A stretch of DNA of 27,320 nt from GCA-1730015 sp964550655 (GTDB taxonomy: Bacteria > Pseudomonadota > Gammaproteobacteria > Granulosicoccales > Granulosicoccaceae): contig CAZKAQ010000041.1 of the NCBI GenBank assembly GCA_964550655.1, forward strand, positions 1 through 27,320, read 5' to 3'. The position numbers were made by a program, and so were the translations under genes. Each line of letters opens with the position of its first letter. Position 1 is the first letter of the stretch. Of the stretch, positions 1 to 7,452 are shown one piece after another. The notes beneath the pieces were generated by a model, which worked only from the letters and a program-made list of their open reading frames with translations, was not told where the DNA came from and did not search any database.

Positions 1-139
1 CTGCAAATAAAGACATAAGAGCTAAATCCACAGGTCGCCTCATGAATAATGCAGGTTAGACGCAAGAAGAAAATTCACTGTGAAAACAAATCTCTGCGCG
101 ATATGCTCGCCATTTCATAAATAGTCCGGGCTACAAGAC

Positions 140-463
140 TTGCTACATATCCTGCTGCATTTTGCCCTTCCACTGCTGCTTGCCATTGTTATTTGGCGCC
201 GACGTTGGTTGCACAGCTTTTTGTGGATGCTGGCTGCTTTTGTGATTGATCTGGATCATCTGTTGGCGGATCCGATTTACGATCCTGAGCGATGTAGTAT
301 CGGATTCCACCCGTTACACAGCACCTATGCTGTGGTGTTCTATATTGTGGTGCTGTTTACGACATTTCTCTGGCCATCACCTGTCTGGCGCCAACGAGGA
401 CAATTGATACTGCTCGGAATCGGCGTGCATTTGTTTCTTGACACACTGGACTGCTTTTTTTGA
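140..463 (+). CDS. DUF6122 family small membrane protein
   Basis: This 107-residue protein is very hydrophobic, with about three to four membrane segments. It opens with LHILLHFALPLLLA and contains the conserved polar string FVIDLDHLLADPIYDP followed by GFHPLHS. That His/Asp pattern inside a membrane protein is what I recognise as the DUF6122 family, whose function is unknown. The start is a TTG. An in-frame TAG lies six codons upstream, and TTG is the first usable codon after it. No good ribosome site is visible. The His and Asp residues next to membrane segments recall metal-dependent membrane hydrolases, but that is only inference. It is followed almost directly by a second small membrane protein gene on the same strand. 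Confidence 0.75.
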   Translation: MLHILLHFALPLLLAIVIWRRRWLHSFLWMLAAFVIDLDHLLADPIYDPERCSIGFHPLHSTYAVVFYIVVLFTTFLWPSPVWRQRGQLILLGIGVHLFLDTLDCFF

Positions 464-496
464 CGGTTGTGGTGTGAAGTGTGCAACGTCCGGTGC

Positions 497-991
497 ATGT
501 TCCAAAAACGCAATAGCGGTCCGCGAGACAGTTCAGGCGCGCAGAGATCCGGTCATTACCCTGAAGGTCGCTACCACCGTGATGACATTGATGATGTGCG
601 GGTACGCAAAATGGCCAATCGCAGGATTGTCAGTGCGGAACTTGAAGACTTCATGCGTTACCTTAATTCGCCGTGGCACATCATCTGGCGAAATATCATG
701 GTTGGACTTGCGCGTGGTCTGGGTGCGGTATTCGGGGCAACAGTGATCGTCGGACTGGCGATCTGGATATTGAAGATTTTTATCGACCTGCCATTGATTG
801 GAGAATACGCGCAGCAAGTCAGATCCAAGGTTAATGAAGTCGTAGAAGAGTCTCGTTACTCTGATGACTTTGTCCGTTTGCAAAGTACCATGGATCGTAT
901 TGATCTTCGTTTGAAAACGCAGAACGAACTGCTTGAACAAGTACTGCAGCAGAGTCAGAGCGAGTCAGGTTCCGGGCAATCTATCGACTAG
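497..991 (+). CDS. DUF5665 domain-containing membrane protein
   Basis: The core LEDFMRYLNSPWHIIWRNIM is followed by a glycine-rich membrane segment (GLARGLGAVFGATVIVGLAIW) and an amphipathic C-terminal tail. This matches the DUF5665 family, whose function is unknown. The tail (roughly the last 55 residues) is polar and likely coiled coil, so the protein may be a one-pass membrane scaffold. The start is uncertain. An ATG at 497 gives 164 residues, a TTG at 467 would give 174, and an ATG at 611 (MANRRIV) would give about 126. None has a clear Shine-Dalgarno sequence. The Arg/Asp-rich N-terminus before residue 39 is not part of the recognised domain. It lies downstream of the DUF6122 gene on the same strand and may be co-transcribed with it. 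Confidence 0.75.
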   Translation: MFQKRNSGPRDSSGAQRSGHYPEGRYHRDDIDDVRVRKMANRRIVSAELEDFMRYLNSPWHIIWRNIMVGLARGLGAVFGATVIVGLAIWILKIFIDLPLIGEYAQQVRSKVNEVVEESRYSDDFVRLQSTMDRIDLRLKTQNELLEQVLQQSQSESGSGQSID

Positions 992-1036
992 CAAGTCTGC
1001 TCTGTGTGGTCAGTATTACAATCCACGTTCAATACT

Positions 1037-1567
1037 TCAGACCCGATCAATAATAGGATCGGGGCAATATTCACGACGCTGGCAATTGTGGCATTCTTCT
1101 CCGAGGAATAAATAGTCAATCCACTCCATAAGCTGTTCTATGTGGGCGGCGTCATCAAATATAAATCCCGCCTCAAAGTTTCGACGGTTTTCATTTTTAG
1201 CACCGAGTCCGGCGCCGGTCATATTGGCCGATCCAACGAAAGCAAGTTTCGCGTCGATGATAATCGCCTTGGTATGAATCCGCGGGCAGAGGACACGTTC
1301 GAATAGCTCGTTGTTAATCAGGCTGTCGTAGTTGTCAAAATCTTCGCGGAATCTTGGTCCGGGCTCCTTTGCGTGCATTAATCTGACGGCAACGCCTTGT
1401 TCGACCAGGTTTGCCAGTACAGCAAGAAATGGCTCAAAGCCATTGTCAGTTTCAACATGCAGGTCTTTAATGTCTGCGGTGATCAGCCAGAGGAATTTTT
1501 TTGCCAGCGGAATTTTGTTCTGTACAAATTCTGTATATATTTCTCGATTGAGCAATAGCTGATGCAT
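1037..1567 (-). CDS. Phospholipase D-like domain protein, single HKD motif
   Basis: This 176-residue protein has one HKD signature: H98, K100 and D105 in IHTKAIIID, followed by VGSANMTGAG (about 111-120) and a conserved acidic FEAG at 131-134. Members of the phospholipase D superfamily hydrolyse phosphodiester bonds. Single-HKD members, such as Nuc-type nucleases, act as homodimers. The N-terminal half (KFLWLITADIKDL) resembles the family's first strand and helix. An odd feature is a C-terminal cysteine cluster (C159, C162, C168) in ECHNCQRREYC, which could bind metal. There is no signal peptide, so it is probably cytoplasmic. The substrate could be nucleic acid or phospholipid, and the sequence does not decide. 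It is transcribed alone, opposite to its neighbours. Confidence 0.8.
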   Translation of the reverse strand: MHQLLLNREIYTEFVQNKIPLAKKFLWLITADIKDLHVETDNGFEPFLAVLANLVEQGVAVRLMHAKEPGPRFREDFDNYDSLINNELFERVLCPRIHTKAIIIDAKLAFVGSANMTGAGLGAKNENRRNFEAGFIFDDAAHIEQLMEWIDYLFLGEECHNCQRREYCPDPIIDRV

Positions 1568-1787
1568 GTTGATCCAGGTTGCGAATTATCGCGATGTGGC
1601 AGTCGGAATATTCTGCGCGTGTGATCCTGTATTGTATAGTTATACTGTGATTGATGTGATGAGTCATGTGCCATGAGGATTTTACAGCTTCAGGTAAATA
1701 TGTTGCGCGCACTTCTCGTCAGATAACAGCGGGCCCGGTGTCAAGTTTGAAGACTGGAATCAAGTGTAGAACGCACGTGGAGTAGAA

Positions 1788-2459
1788 ATGTTTAGCAACA
1801 AAACATTCAAGTTTCTGCGAGATCTTGAGAAAAACAATAATCGCAGCTGGTTTGAAGCCAATAAGCATCACTATGAAGAGTTTGTGCGTGAACCTGCGCT
1901 TGAGTACATCGAATCGCTGGCGCCACACCTGAATAAAATATCACCACACTTTGTGGCCAGTCCGAAAAAAGTCGGCGGCTCATTGATGCGTGTGTATCGC
2001 GATGTCAGATTCAGCAAAGATAAAACGCCTTACAAAACCAATATTGGTATTCAGTTCCGGCATAGTGCCGGAAAAAATGTTCATGCGCCGGGTTTTTATT
2101 TACATATCGAAAGTCGCGAGGTATTTGTGGCGGGAGGCATCTGGCGCCCGGACAGCGCGACTCTCAACAACGTCCGCCTGCATATTGATGAAAATCAAAC
2201 AGACTGGAAAAAACTCTGCAAAAAATTGATCGCCAAAAATTATGAATTTCAGGGTGACTCACTAAAAAAAGCGCCGCGAGGCTACGATCCGGAACATCCG
2301 TTTATCGATGATCTGAAGCGAAAAGATTTTATCGCAGTGCAAAATCTAAAGCCTGCAATGGTGACCGAAAAAGATTTTGTAAAAAAATCGGCCGCACTTT
2401 TCACTGCAGTCCGGCCGTTGATGCAGTTTATCTGTGAATCCACTGATTTGGATTTTTAG
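1788..2459 (+). CDS. DUF2461 domain-containing protein
   Basis: This 223-residue protein covers the full DUF2461 (TIGR02453) family length. Typical features are the opening FKFLRDLEKNNNRSWFEANK, then RVYRDVRFSKDKTPYKTN near the middle, and FYLHIESREVFVAGGIW. The function of the family is not established. It is soluble, has no signal peptide, and is widespread as a single-copy gene. The start is well supported by a GGAG ribosome site five bases before the ATG. It lies upstream of pheA on the same strand, but the 115-bp gap holds a promoter-like sequence, so the two need not be one operon. Confidence 0.85.
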   Translation: MFSNKTFKFLRDLEKNNNRSWFEANKHHYEEFVREPALEYIESLAPHLNKISPHFVASPKKVGGSLMRVYRDVRFSKDKTPYKTNIGIQFRHSAGKNVHAPGFYLHIESREVFVAGGIWRPDSATLNNVRLHIDENQTDWKKLCKKLIAKNYEFQGDSLKKAPRGYDPEHPFIDDLKRKDFIAVQNLKPAMVTEKDFVKKSAALFTAVRPLMQFICESTDLDF

Positions 2460-2517
2460 GCTTTCTGTCTGTCTGCAGCGTATCTCACTGTGAGCAGGAG
2501 CTGATATACAGACCCGG

Positions 2518-2548
2518 TTGAAAAGTGCAGCTTGTATTGCTGTAGAAT
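2518..2548 (+). promoter_or_regulatory. Possible sigma70-type promoter for pheA
   Basis: TTGAAA (2518-2523) and TAGAAT (2543-2548) each match five of six bases of the sigma70 consensus hexamers. The spacer is 19 bp, longer than the ideal 17, which lowers confidence. The position, about 27 bp before the pheA ATG, is reasonable. Confidence 0.35.
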
Positions 2549-2574
2549 ACCGGAAAAATTCCAAAAGACCGGCT

Positions 2575-3432
2575 ATGTCAGACTATAAAAGCAAAATTGC
2601 CTACCAGGGAGAGCCTGGTGCCTATTCACATCTGGCTTGCAGGACTGCCTATCCCGAGCTTGAACCAGTGCCGTGTGAATCGTTCTCGGCGGCCTTTGCA
2701 TCGGTGGAAAATCGCGAGACTTCACTTGCGATGATTCCAATAGAAAATTCTCTCGGTGGCCGTGTGGCTGACATTCATCATCTGATTCCGGAGTCCACGC
2801 TTTATATTATCAACGAGCACTATCAGCCGGTAAAACACTGTCTGCTGGGCTTGAAAGGAACCCCGCTGGATAAGCTGACCCATATACGTTCGCATCCTCA
2901 GGGGCTTGCGCAGTGTTTGTCACTTATTGAAGAGCTTAAAGTAAAGCCGGTGCCGTCCACAGATACGGCAGGGTCTGCAAGAGAGATCAGAGATTTGAAT
3001 GATCCAACACAGGGGGCTATTGCCTCATCACTTGCCGGAGAGATCTACGGTCTTGATGTGCTGCGTGAAAGAGTGGAAGACCGGCTCGGTAACACGACGC
3101 GTTTTATCGTCTTATCTGCTGTTCGTTCAGAGCCGGATCCCAAGGATGGTGCATGCATGACGAGCTTTACGTTTAAAGTACGTAGTGTTCCCGCAGCGTT
3201 ATACAAGTCACTCGGTGGATTTGCCACCTGTGGTGTCAACATAACCAAGCTTGAAAGCTATATCATCGATGAGCGTTTTCAGGTGGCACAGTTTTATGCT
3301 GAAATTGAAGGACATCCGGCAGACAAACTTGTCGATACGGCCTTTCAGGAATTACAGTTCTATTCCACCAAGTTGAAAATTCTCGGTACTTATCCGGCTA
3401 ATTCGTACCGCACACAGAATCTTGGTGCATAA
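2575..3432 (+). CDS. pheA: Prephenate dehydratase (stand-alone)
   Basis: This 285-residue enzyme converts prephenate to phenylpyruvate in phenylalanine biosynthesis. The N-terminal dehydratase domain starts KIAYQGEPGAYSHL and carries the catalytic NTTRF motif (173-177). An ACT regulatory domain follows from about 195 (GGFATCGVNITKLESYII), where the usual ESRP is ESYI. There is no chorismate mutase domain, unlike the fused P-protein of most Gammaproteobacteria such as E. coli. The sequence style (QGEPGAYSHLACR, VADIHHLIPES, LESYIIDERF) resembles the stand-alone enzymes of Alphaproteobacteria. The start at 2575 was chosen because the protein then begins just before the conserved first strand; a TTG at 2518 would add 19 unconserved residues. 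Downstream is a convergent DUF1289 gene six bases away. Confidence 0.93.
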   Translation: MSDYKSKIAYQGEPGAYSHLACRTAYPELEPVPCESFSAAFASVENRETSLAMIPIENSLGGRVADIHHLIPESTLYIINEHYQPVKHCLLGLKGTPLDKLTHIRSHPQGLAQCLSLIEELKVKPVPSTDTAGSAREIRDLNDPTQGAIASSLAGEIYGLDVLRERVEDRLGNTTRFIVLSAVRSEPDPKDGACMTSFTFKVRSVPAALYKSLGGFATCGVNITKLESYIIDERFQVAQFYAEIEGHPADKLVDTAFQELQFYSTKLKILGTYPANSYRTQNLGA

Positions 3433-3438
3433 GCAGAG

Positions 3439-3678
3439 TCAGTCGTCGCTTGCTTTCTTTAATTCGGCGCGTCGTTCACGCAGTGACTTAACTATCTCCC
3501 AGCGCTGCTGATTAGGCATTCCTGACCAGGTTGCGATCTCTTCAAGGGTGCGAAAGCAGCCGCTGCACAGGCCGCTTTTTTGATCCATCTCGCAAATGCT
3601 GATGCACGGCGATGCCACGTCCGGCGCATCGGCTGGCAGTGTGGTTTTTCGGCGGGAGCGGCGCGATCGGTCAGGCAT
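3439..3678 (-). CDS. DUF1289 domain-containing small protein
   Basis: This is a 79-residue basic protein. The DUF1289 signature is clear: SPCISICEMD, then GLCSGCFRTLEEIATWSGM and QRWEIVKSLRERR. Four cysteines (PC, IC, LC, GC) are spaced as expected for a small metal- or Fe-S-binding fold. The molecular function is unknown. The N-terminal 20 residues are Arg/Lys rich and not part of the domain. The gene converges on pheA with a six-base gap. Its start at 3678 is the only ATG before the domain in this frame. Confidence 0.85.
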   Translation of the reverse strand: MPDRSRRSRRKTTLPADAPDVASPCISICEMDQKSGLCSGCFRTLEEIATWSGMPNQQRWEIVKSLRERRAELKKASDD

Positions 3679-3917
3679 AAATCGTAAAGTTTCAGATGTT
3701 TGTCGGGATTGTTCAATGCGCGTTCAGAAACGACCGGTGTTTCGGTTCGCTGCAGGCTGTTGAGGGCAGACTATCAAGGAAAGGCTATCAGGGGTAGACT
3801 GTTGAAGTGGGAAAAGTCACTCGATGTGAAGCAGGCACCATACCATATGTCCCGATCTTACAGAATCGGAAAAACTGTTCTCAATGCAAACCGATGTAAC
3901 ACCTTAAGAAAGACAAC

Positions 3918-4916
3918 ATGCGAATTAATTCTCCTTATTTGTTGTTCCTCGGCGATGCTGCCGATCCTCTGGCCGCCAAGGTAGCTCAGGGTATTGTTGA
4001 CTGGCGTCCGGATAACTGTGTCGGGCAACATCGTCTGGATAATTGTCATGCTGATTGTGGCTTACAGGACATGACCCTTGCCGAGGCTGTTGAGGCCGGT
4101 GCTAAAACGCTGGTAATCGGTGTTGCCAACAGAGGCGGGGTCATTGCACCTCATTGGATAGAAGTACTCGACGCGGCACTTGATAGTGGTATGGATATCG
4201 CCGCCGGTTTACATAACAAGCTTGCTGATCTGCCGGAACTTTCTGACAAAGCACGGCAGCTTGGTCGCAATTTGCATGACGTGCGCCATCCTGTACAGGA
4301 GTTTTCAGTCGGTAGTGGCAAGAGGCGCAGTGGCAAAAGAATTCTGCCTGTCGGTACGGATTGTTCGTGCGGCAAAATGTACACCGCACTGGCATTGGAA
4401 AAAGGTCTGCGTCAGAAAGGTCTGAATGCAGACTTCAGAGCCACTGGTCAGACGGGCATTTTAATTTGTGGTGAAGGTGTATCAATTGATGCAGTGGTAT
4501 CTGATTTTATTTCCGGGGCTACCGAATATTTATCACCGGCAGCGGCAGATGATCACTGGGATGTTGTAGAAGGCCAGGGGTCTCTCTTTCATCCCTCTTT
4601 TGCAGGTGTGACGCTGGGTCTTATCCACGGTGCGCAGCCTGATTACCTGGTTTTATGTCACGAGCCAACGCGCACCCATATGCGTGGCGTGCCGGAGTAT
4701 CCGCTGCCTTCAATCGAAGCCTGTATGCAAGCTGCACTGGATGCCGCAAAACTTACCAGTCCGGACGCTGAATTTGCCGGTCTTTCCATCAATACCAAGG
4801 CGCTGGATGAGGCAGCGGCAAAGCAACTACTGGAGGAGCTTGAACAGAAGCATCAGTTACCGGCAGTTGATCCGTTTAGAACAGGCGTCGATAAACTGCT
4901 CGACAACATGCTTTGA
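3918..4916 (+). CDS. dgcN: D-glutamate N-acetyltransferase DgcN (DUF1611 family)
   Basis: This 332-residue DUF1611 protein is predicted to acetylate D-glutamate to N-acetyl-D-glutamate using acetyl-CoA, the first step of the DgcN-DgcA D-glutamate catabolic route described in marine Proteobacteria. Supporting motifs are VIGVANRGG near 70-80, the P-loop-like VGTDCSCGKMYTALALEKGL (about 145-165), ATGQTG, and the highly conserved VVEGQGSLFHPSFAGVTLGL followed by CHEPTRTHMRG. In the P-loop the usual lysine is kept but Thr/Ser is replaced by Met, as is normal in this family. The dipeptide-epimerase-like racemase gene starts 10 bp downstream, which supports the specific role over a generic DUF1611 call. 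The ATG follows a weak AAGAAAG ribosome site. Confidence 0.88.
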   Translation: MRINSPYLLFLGDAADPLAAKVAQGIVDWRPDNCVGQHRLDNCHADCGLQDMTLAEAVEAGAKTLVIGVANRGGVIAPHWIEVLDAALDSGMDIAAGLHNKLADLPELSDKARQLGRNLHDVRHPVQEFSVGSGKRRSGKRILPVGTDCSCGKMYTALALEKGLRQKGLNADFRATGQTGILICGEGVSIDAVVSDFISGATEYLSPAAADDHWDVVEGQGSLFHPSFAGVTLGLIHGAQPDYLVLCHEPTRTHMRGVPEYPLPSIEACMQAALDAAKLTSPDAEFAGLSINTKALDEAAAKQLLEELEQKHQLPAVDPFRTGVDKLLDNML

Positions 4917-4926
4917 GATTCATATT

Positions 4927-5934
4927 GTGAGAACCCTCACTGTGGTGTCTGAGTCATGGCCGATAGACGGATCATTCGCTATTTCCCGTGGCAGCAAGAC
5001 CAGTGCAGATGTAGTCACAGTCACTATTACCGACGAAAGCAACAATGGTGAACGTATTACCGGACGTGGTGAATGCGTACCTTATGCGCGCTACGGCGAA
5101 ACCATAGAAAGCGTTATTGCACAAATCAAAACGCAGCAGGCACTTATTTCAAGTACGGCAAAGTCGTCTGAACTGAGGGTATCATTGCAGTCGATGTTGC
5201 CATCGGGCGCTGCACGCAATGCAGTAGATTGTGCCTTGTGGGATCTTGAGGCCCGGCAAACCGGTAGCAGAGTCTGGCAACTGGCAGGTATAGAGACACC
5301 CGCAGCTGTAGTAACAGCCTATACCTTGTCTCTTGATACGCCTGAAAACATGCACGCGGCTGCAATGAAGTACAGTTCCCGGCCACTATTGAAACTAAAG
5401 CTTGCAGGCGAGGGTGACATTGAACGTGTTGCTGCGGTCAGAGACGGTGCACCGGATAGCAGGATCATTGTCGATGCCAATGAAAGCTGGAGTGTTAAAG
5501 ACTATGATGTACTGGTGCCAAAGCTTTATGAGCTCGGTGTCAGTATGATTGAGCAGCCACTGCCTGCAACGGATGATGCAGCGCTTGAATTCGTTGACCG
5601 TCCGATAGCACTCTGCGCTGATGAGTCATGTCATGATGCTGCAGGATTTGCAAAGATGACCAGTGGTTATGACATGATCAACATCAAGCTTGATAAAACC
5701 GGCGGTTTGACTGAAGCGCTGGTGCTGCAGCAGGCCGCAATTGAAAGGGAGCTGGAAATAATGGTCGGTTGTATGGTTGCCACATCACTGGCTATGGCGC
5801 CGGCTACCTTGCTGACACCTGGTGCTGCTGTTGTTGATCTGGATGGTCCCTTGTTACTTGCGCAGGACAGGGATCATGCACTTGATTACAGCGAAAATTT
5901 AATTGCACCACCCACACCATCTCTTTGGGGCTGA
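4927..5934 (+). CDS. dgcA: N-acetyl-D-glutamate racemase DgcA (enolase superfamily)
   Basis: This is a muconate-lactonizing-type enolase-superfamily enzyme of about 335 residues. It was once annotated as a dipeptide epimerase. All expected catalytic and metal residues are visible: K156-x-K158 (LKLKLAG), D183 (IIVDANESW), E209 (MIEQPLP), D232 (LCADESCHD) and K254 (INIKLDKTGG). Beside dgcN the likely substrate is N-acetyl-D-glutamate, converted to the L form. The start is a GTG 10 bp after the dgcN stop; it places ESWPIDGSFAISRGS at the N-terminus as in relatives. The reading frame stays open upstream inside dgcN to 4630, but that extension is dgcN sequence in another frame. An L-Ala-D/L-Glu epimerase is the alternative reading. 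Confidence 0.88.
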   Translation: MRTLTVVSESWPIDGSFAISRGSKTSADVVTVTITDESNNGERITGRGECVPYARYGETIESVIAQIKTQQALISSTAKSSELRVSLQSMLPSGAARNAVDCALWDLEARQTGSRVWQLAGIETPAAVVTAYTLSLDTPENMHAAAMKYSSRPLLKLKLAGEGDIERVAAVRDGAPDSRIIVDANESWSVKDYDVLVPKLYELGVSMIEQPLPATDDAALEFVDRPIALCADESCHDAAGFAKMTSGYDMINIKLDKTGGLTEALVLQQAAIERELEIMVGCMVATSLAMAPATLLTPGAAVVDLDGPLLLAQDRDHALDYSENLIAPPTPSLWG

Positions 5935-5967
5935 TCCCGCTTTACAGTAATCCGGATTAAGAAAATC

Positions 5968-6822
5968 ATGAGCAGAATTGTCTATGTTAATGGAGCCTTT
6001 GTCGCAGAAGAAAATGCGATGATCTCTGTGTTTGATCGCGGGTTTTTGTTCGCTGATTCAGTCTACGAAGTATCTTCTGTACTTGAAGGTAAGTTGATCG
6101 ATAACGAAGCGCATATTAAACGTTTGCACCGTTCGCTTGGTGAGTTGAATATGGCAGTGCCAGCCACGGATGATGAAATACTGGATGTTCAAAAAGAGCT
6201 GATCAAACGCAATAATCTTCACGAAGGACTGGTTTATCTGCAGGTCAGTCGTGGTAGTGCAGACCGGGACTTTCCGTTTCCGTCTGACGCTAAGCCGAGT
6301 CTCGTTATGTTTACTCAGCAGAAAACATTAGTCGATTCGGCGCATGCGAAAAATGGCATTAATATTATCTCGGTACCGGATATTCGCTGGAAACGACGTG
6401 ATATTAAAACCGTTGGCCTGTTGGCTCAGGTGCTTGCCAAGCAGGCTGCAAAAGACGCCGGTGCAGTGGACGCATGGATGATTGAAGATGGTTATGTCAC
6501 GGAAGGGAGTTCAAACAATGCTTTTATAGTTGATGCTGACGGCAAGTTGATTACACGCCATCTCGGTAACGAAATTCTGCCGGGTGTCACACGTACTTCG
6601 GTGCTTGAATTGGTTGAGAAAGAAAAAATTGTGGTTGAAGAACGTCCGTTCACACTTGATGAAGCAAAGAATGCATCTGAAGCGTTTATTACCAGTGCTT
6701 CAACATTTGTCTGGCCGGTGGTGAAAATTGACAATACACAGATAGCTGATGGTAAGCCCGGTCAGCTCGCGCCGAGACTGCGAGAGTTTTATATTCGTAA
6801 TTCTCTGGCCAGAGCTGACTAA
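5968..6822 (+). CDS. dat: D-amino-acid transaminase (class IV, PLP-dependent)
   Basis: This 284-residue fold-type IV aminotransferase transfers the amino group of D-alanine and other D-amino acids to 2-oxoglutarate, giving D-glutamate. Diagnostic features are FDRGFLFADSVYEV (22-35), the PLP lysine K147 in RRDIKTVGLLAQVLAK, and E179 in VTEGSSNNAFIV, which contacts the pyridine ring. The RRDIK and EGSSN strings favour the D-amino-acid enzyme over branched-chain aminotransferase or aminodeoxychorismate lyase. It lies 33 bp after dgcA on the same strand. In this setting it probably collects amino groups as D-glutamate, which DgcN and DgcA then convert to the L series. The direction could also be biosynthetic (D-Glu or D-Ala for peptidoglycan), but the neighbours argue for catabolism. 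Confidence 0.87.
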   Translation: MSRIVYVNGAFVAEENAMISVFDRGFLFADSVYEVSSVLEGKLIDNEAHIKRLHRSLGELNMAVPATDDEILDVQKELIKRNNLHEGLVYLQVSRGSADRDFPFPSDAKPSLVMFTQQKTLVDSAHAKNGINIISVPDIRWKRRDIKTVGLLAQVLAKQAAKDAGAVDAWMIEDGYVTEGSSNNAFIVDADGKLITRHLGNEILPGVTRTSVLELVEKEKIVVEERPFTLDEAKNASEAFITSASTFVWPVVKIDNTQIADGKPGQLAPRLREFYIRNSLARAD

Positions 6823-6852
6823 GTTTGTCTTTTTCATATTGCCCGCTTGTTA

Positions 6853-7308
6853 TCAGGTGGACTCGTATAATAGATAGTCTGTTGCCTTCATGCCGAGCTT
6901 TTCATAGGTTTTCTGAGCGATGGTATTGTCCTTTTCGACATACAGTCTAAAGCCATAGACATCGGGCTCTTTGGCTGCGAGTTGCTGAATTTTGTTGTAC
7001 ATCGCCGTGTAGACGCCAAGCTTTCGAAACTCCGGTTTGACGTACACGCTTTGAACCCACCAGAATAAACCATCCCGCCAGTCACTCCACTCCATTGTCA
7101 CCATACAAGTACCGGTAATCGTTTTCTTAGTGTTTTCCGCCACCAGATAAAAGCCGTACTGCGGTTTTTGCATTAGTCGTTTTACGCCGCTGGCAATGAT
7201 CTCGTCTGTCAGTCTTTTGTTCTCGGTTTCCATTGCCATGAGTTGATTGCATTCGATAATAACGTCGGCATCTGCCATGGTGGTGGTTCTGACCTGGATA
7301 TTTTGCAT
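6853..7308 (-). CDS. GNAT family N-acetyltransferase
   Basis: This 151-residue single-domain acetyltransferase opens with IQVRTTTMADADVI, typical of GNAT strand 1. The acetyl-CoA-binding region is VQSVYVKPEFRKLGVYTAMY (around 88-107), where the Gly-x-Gly/Ala loop is reduced to R-K-L-G-V-Y. The C-terminus has the usual YVEKDNTIAQKTYEKLGM. The acceptor substrate cannot be told. The ATG is preceded by a good GGGGA ribosome site. It is convergent with dat and divergent from acuI; in the divergent gap a TGTGGC/GCCACA inverted repeat (7327-7332, 7351-7356) may be an operator. Confidence 0.87.
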   Translation of the reverse strand: MQNIQVRTTTMADADVIIECNQLMAMETENKRLTDEIIASGVKRLMQKPQYGFYLVAENTKKTITGTCMVTMEWSDWRDGLFWWVQSVYVKPEFRKLGVYTAMYNKIQQLAAKEPDVYGFRLYVEKDNTIAQKTYEKLGMKATDYLLYEST

Positions 7309-7452
7309 GGTGATTCCCCGGATGGATGTGGCTGATAAAGGAAAAGGTCGGCCACAACATGGTAAGCTCGCGTGACAGATTAAACGCCGTTATTGTAAAG
7401 CATCAGCTGTGCTGGTCTAATGAGTCTGACACAAAAAATCCGGAAATCACTA

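Noticed and set aside
1..43. Possible start of a minus-strand gene running off the left edge (ATG at 43, MRRPVDLALMSLFA)
   Set aside because: Only 14 codons are visible, and no ribosome site precedes the ATG, so a gene cannot be supported. The rest of 1-139 shows nothing recognisable.
533..940. 135-codon minus-strand open frame
   Set aside because: It lies wholly opposite the DUF5665 gene, has no recognisable domain, and its composition fits a shadow frame.
3700..3984. 94-codon plus-strand frame upstream of dgcN
   Set aside because: It overlaps the start of dgcN in another frame, has no ribosome site and no family resemblance; the gap 3679-3917 is better read as dgcN leader without a clear promoter.
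4630..4926. N-terminal extension of DgcA into dgcN
   Set aside because: The frame is open, but this part would be translated from inside dgcN, is not family-like, and a GTG at 4927 gives the normal DgcA start.
7327..7356. TGTGGC/GCCACA inverted repeat as a terminator
   Set aside because: The arms are only 6 bp, the loop is 18 bases, and no T-run follows; at most it is an operator between the divergent GNAT and acuI genes.
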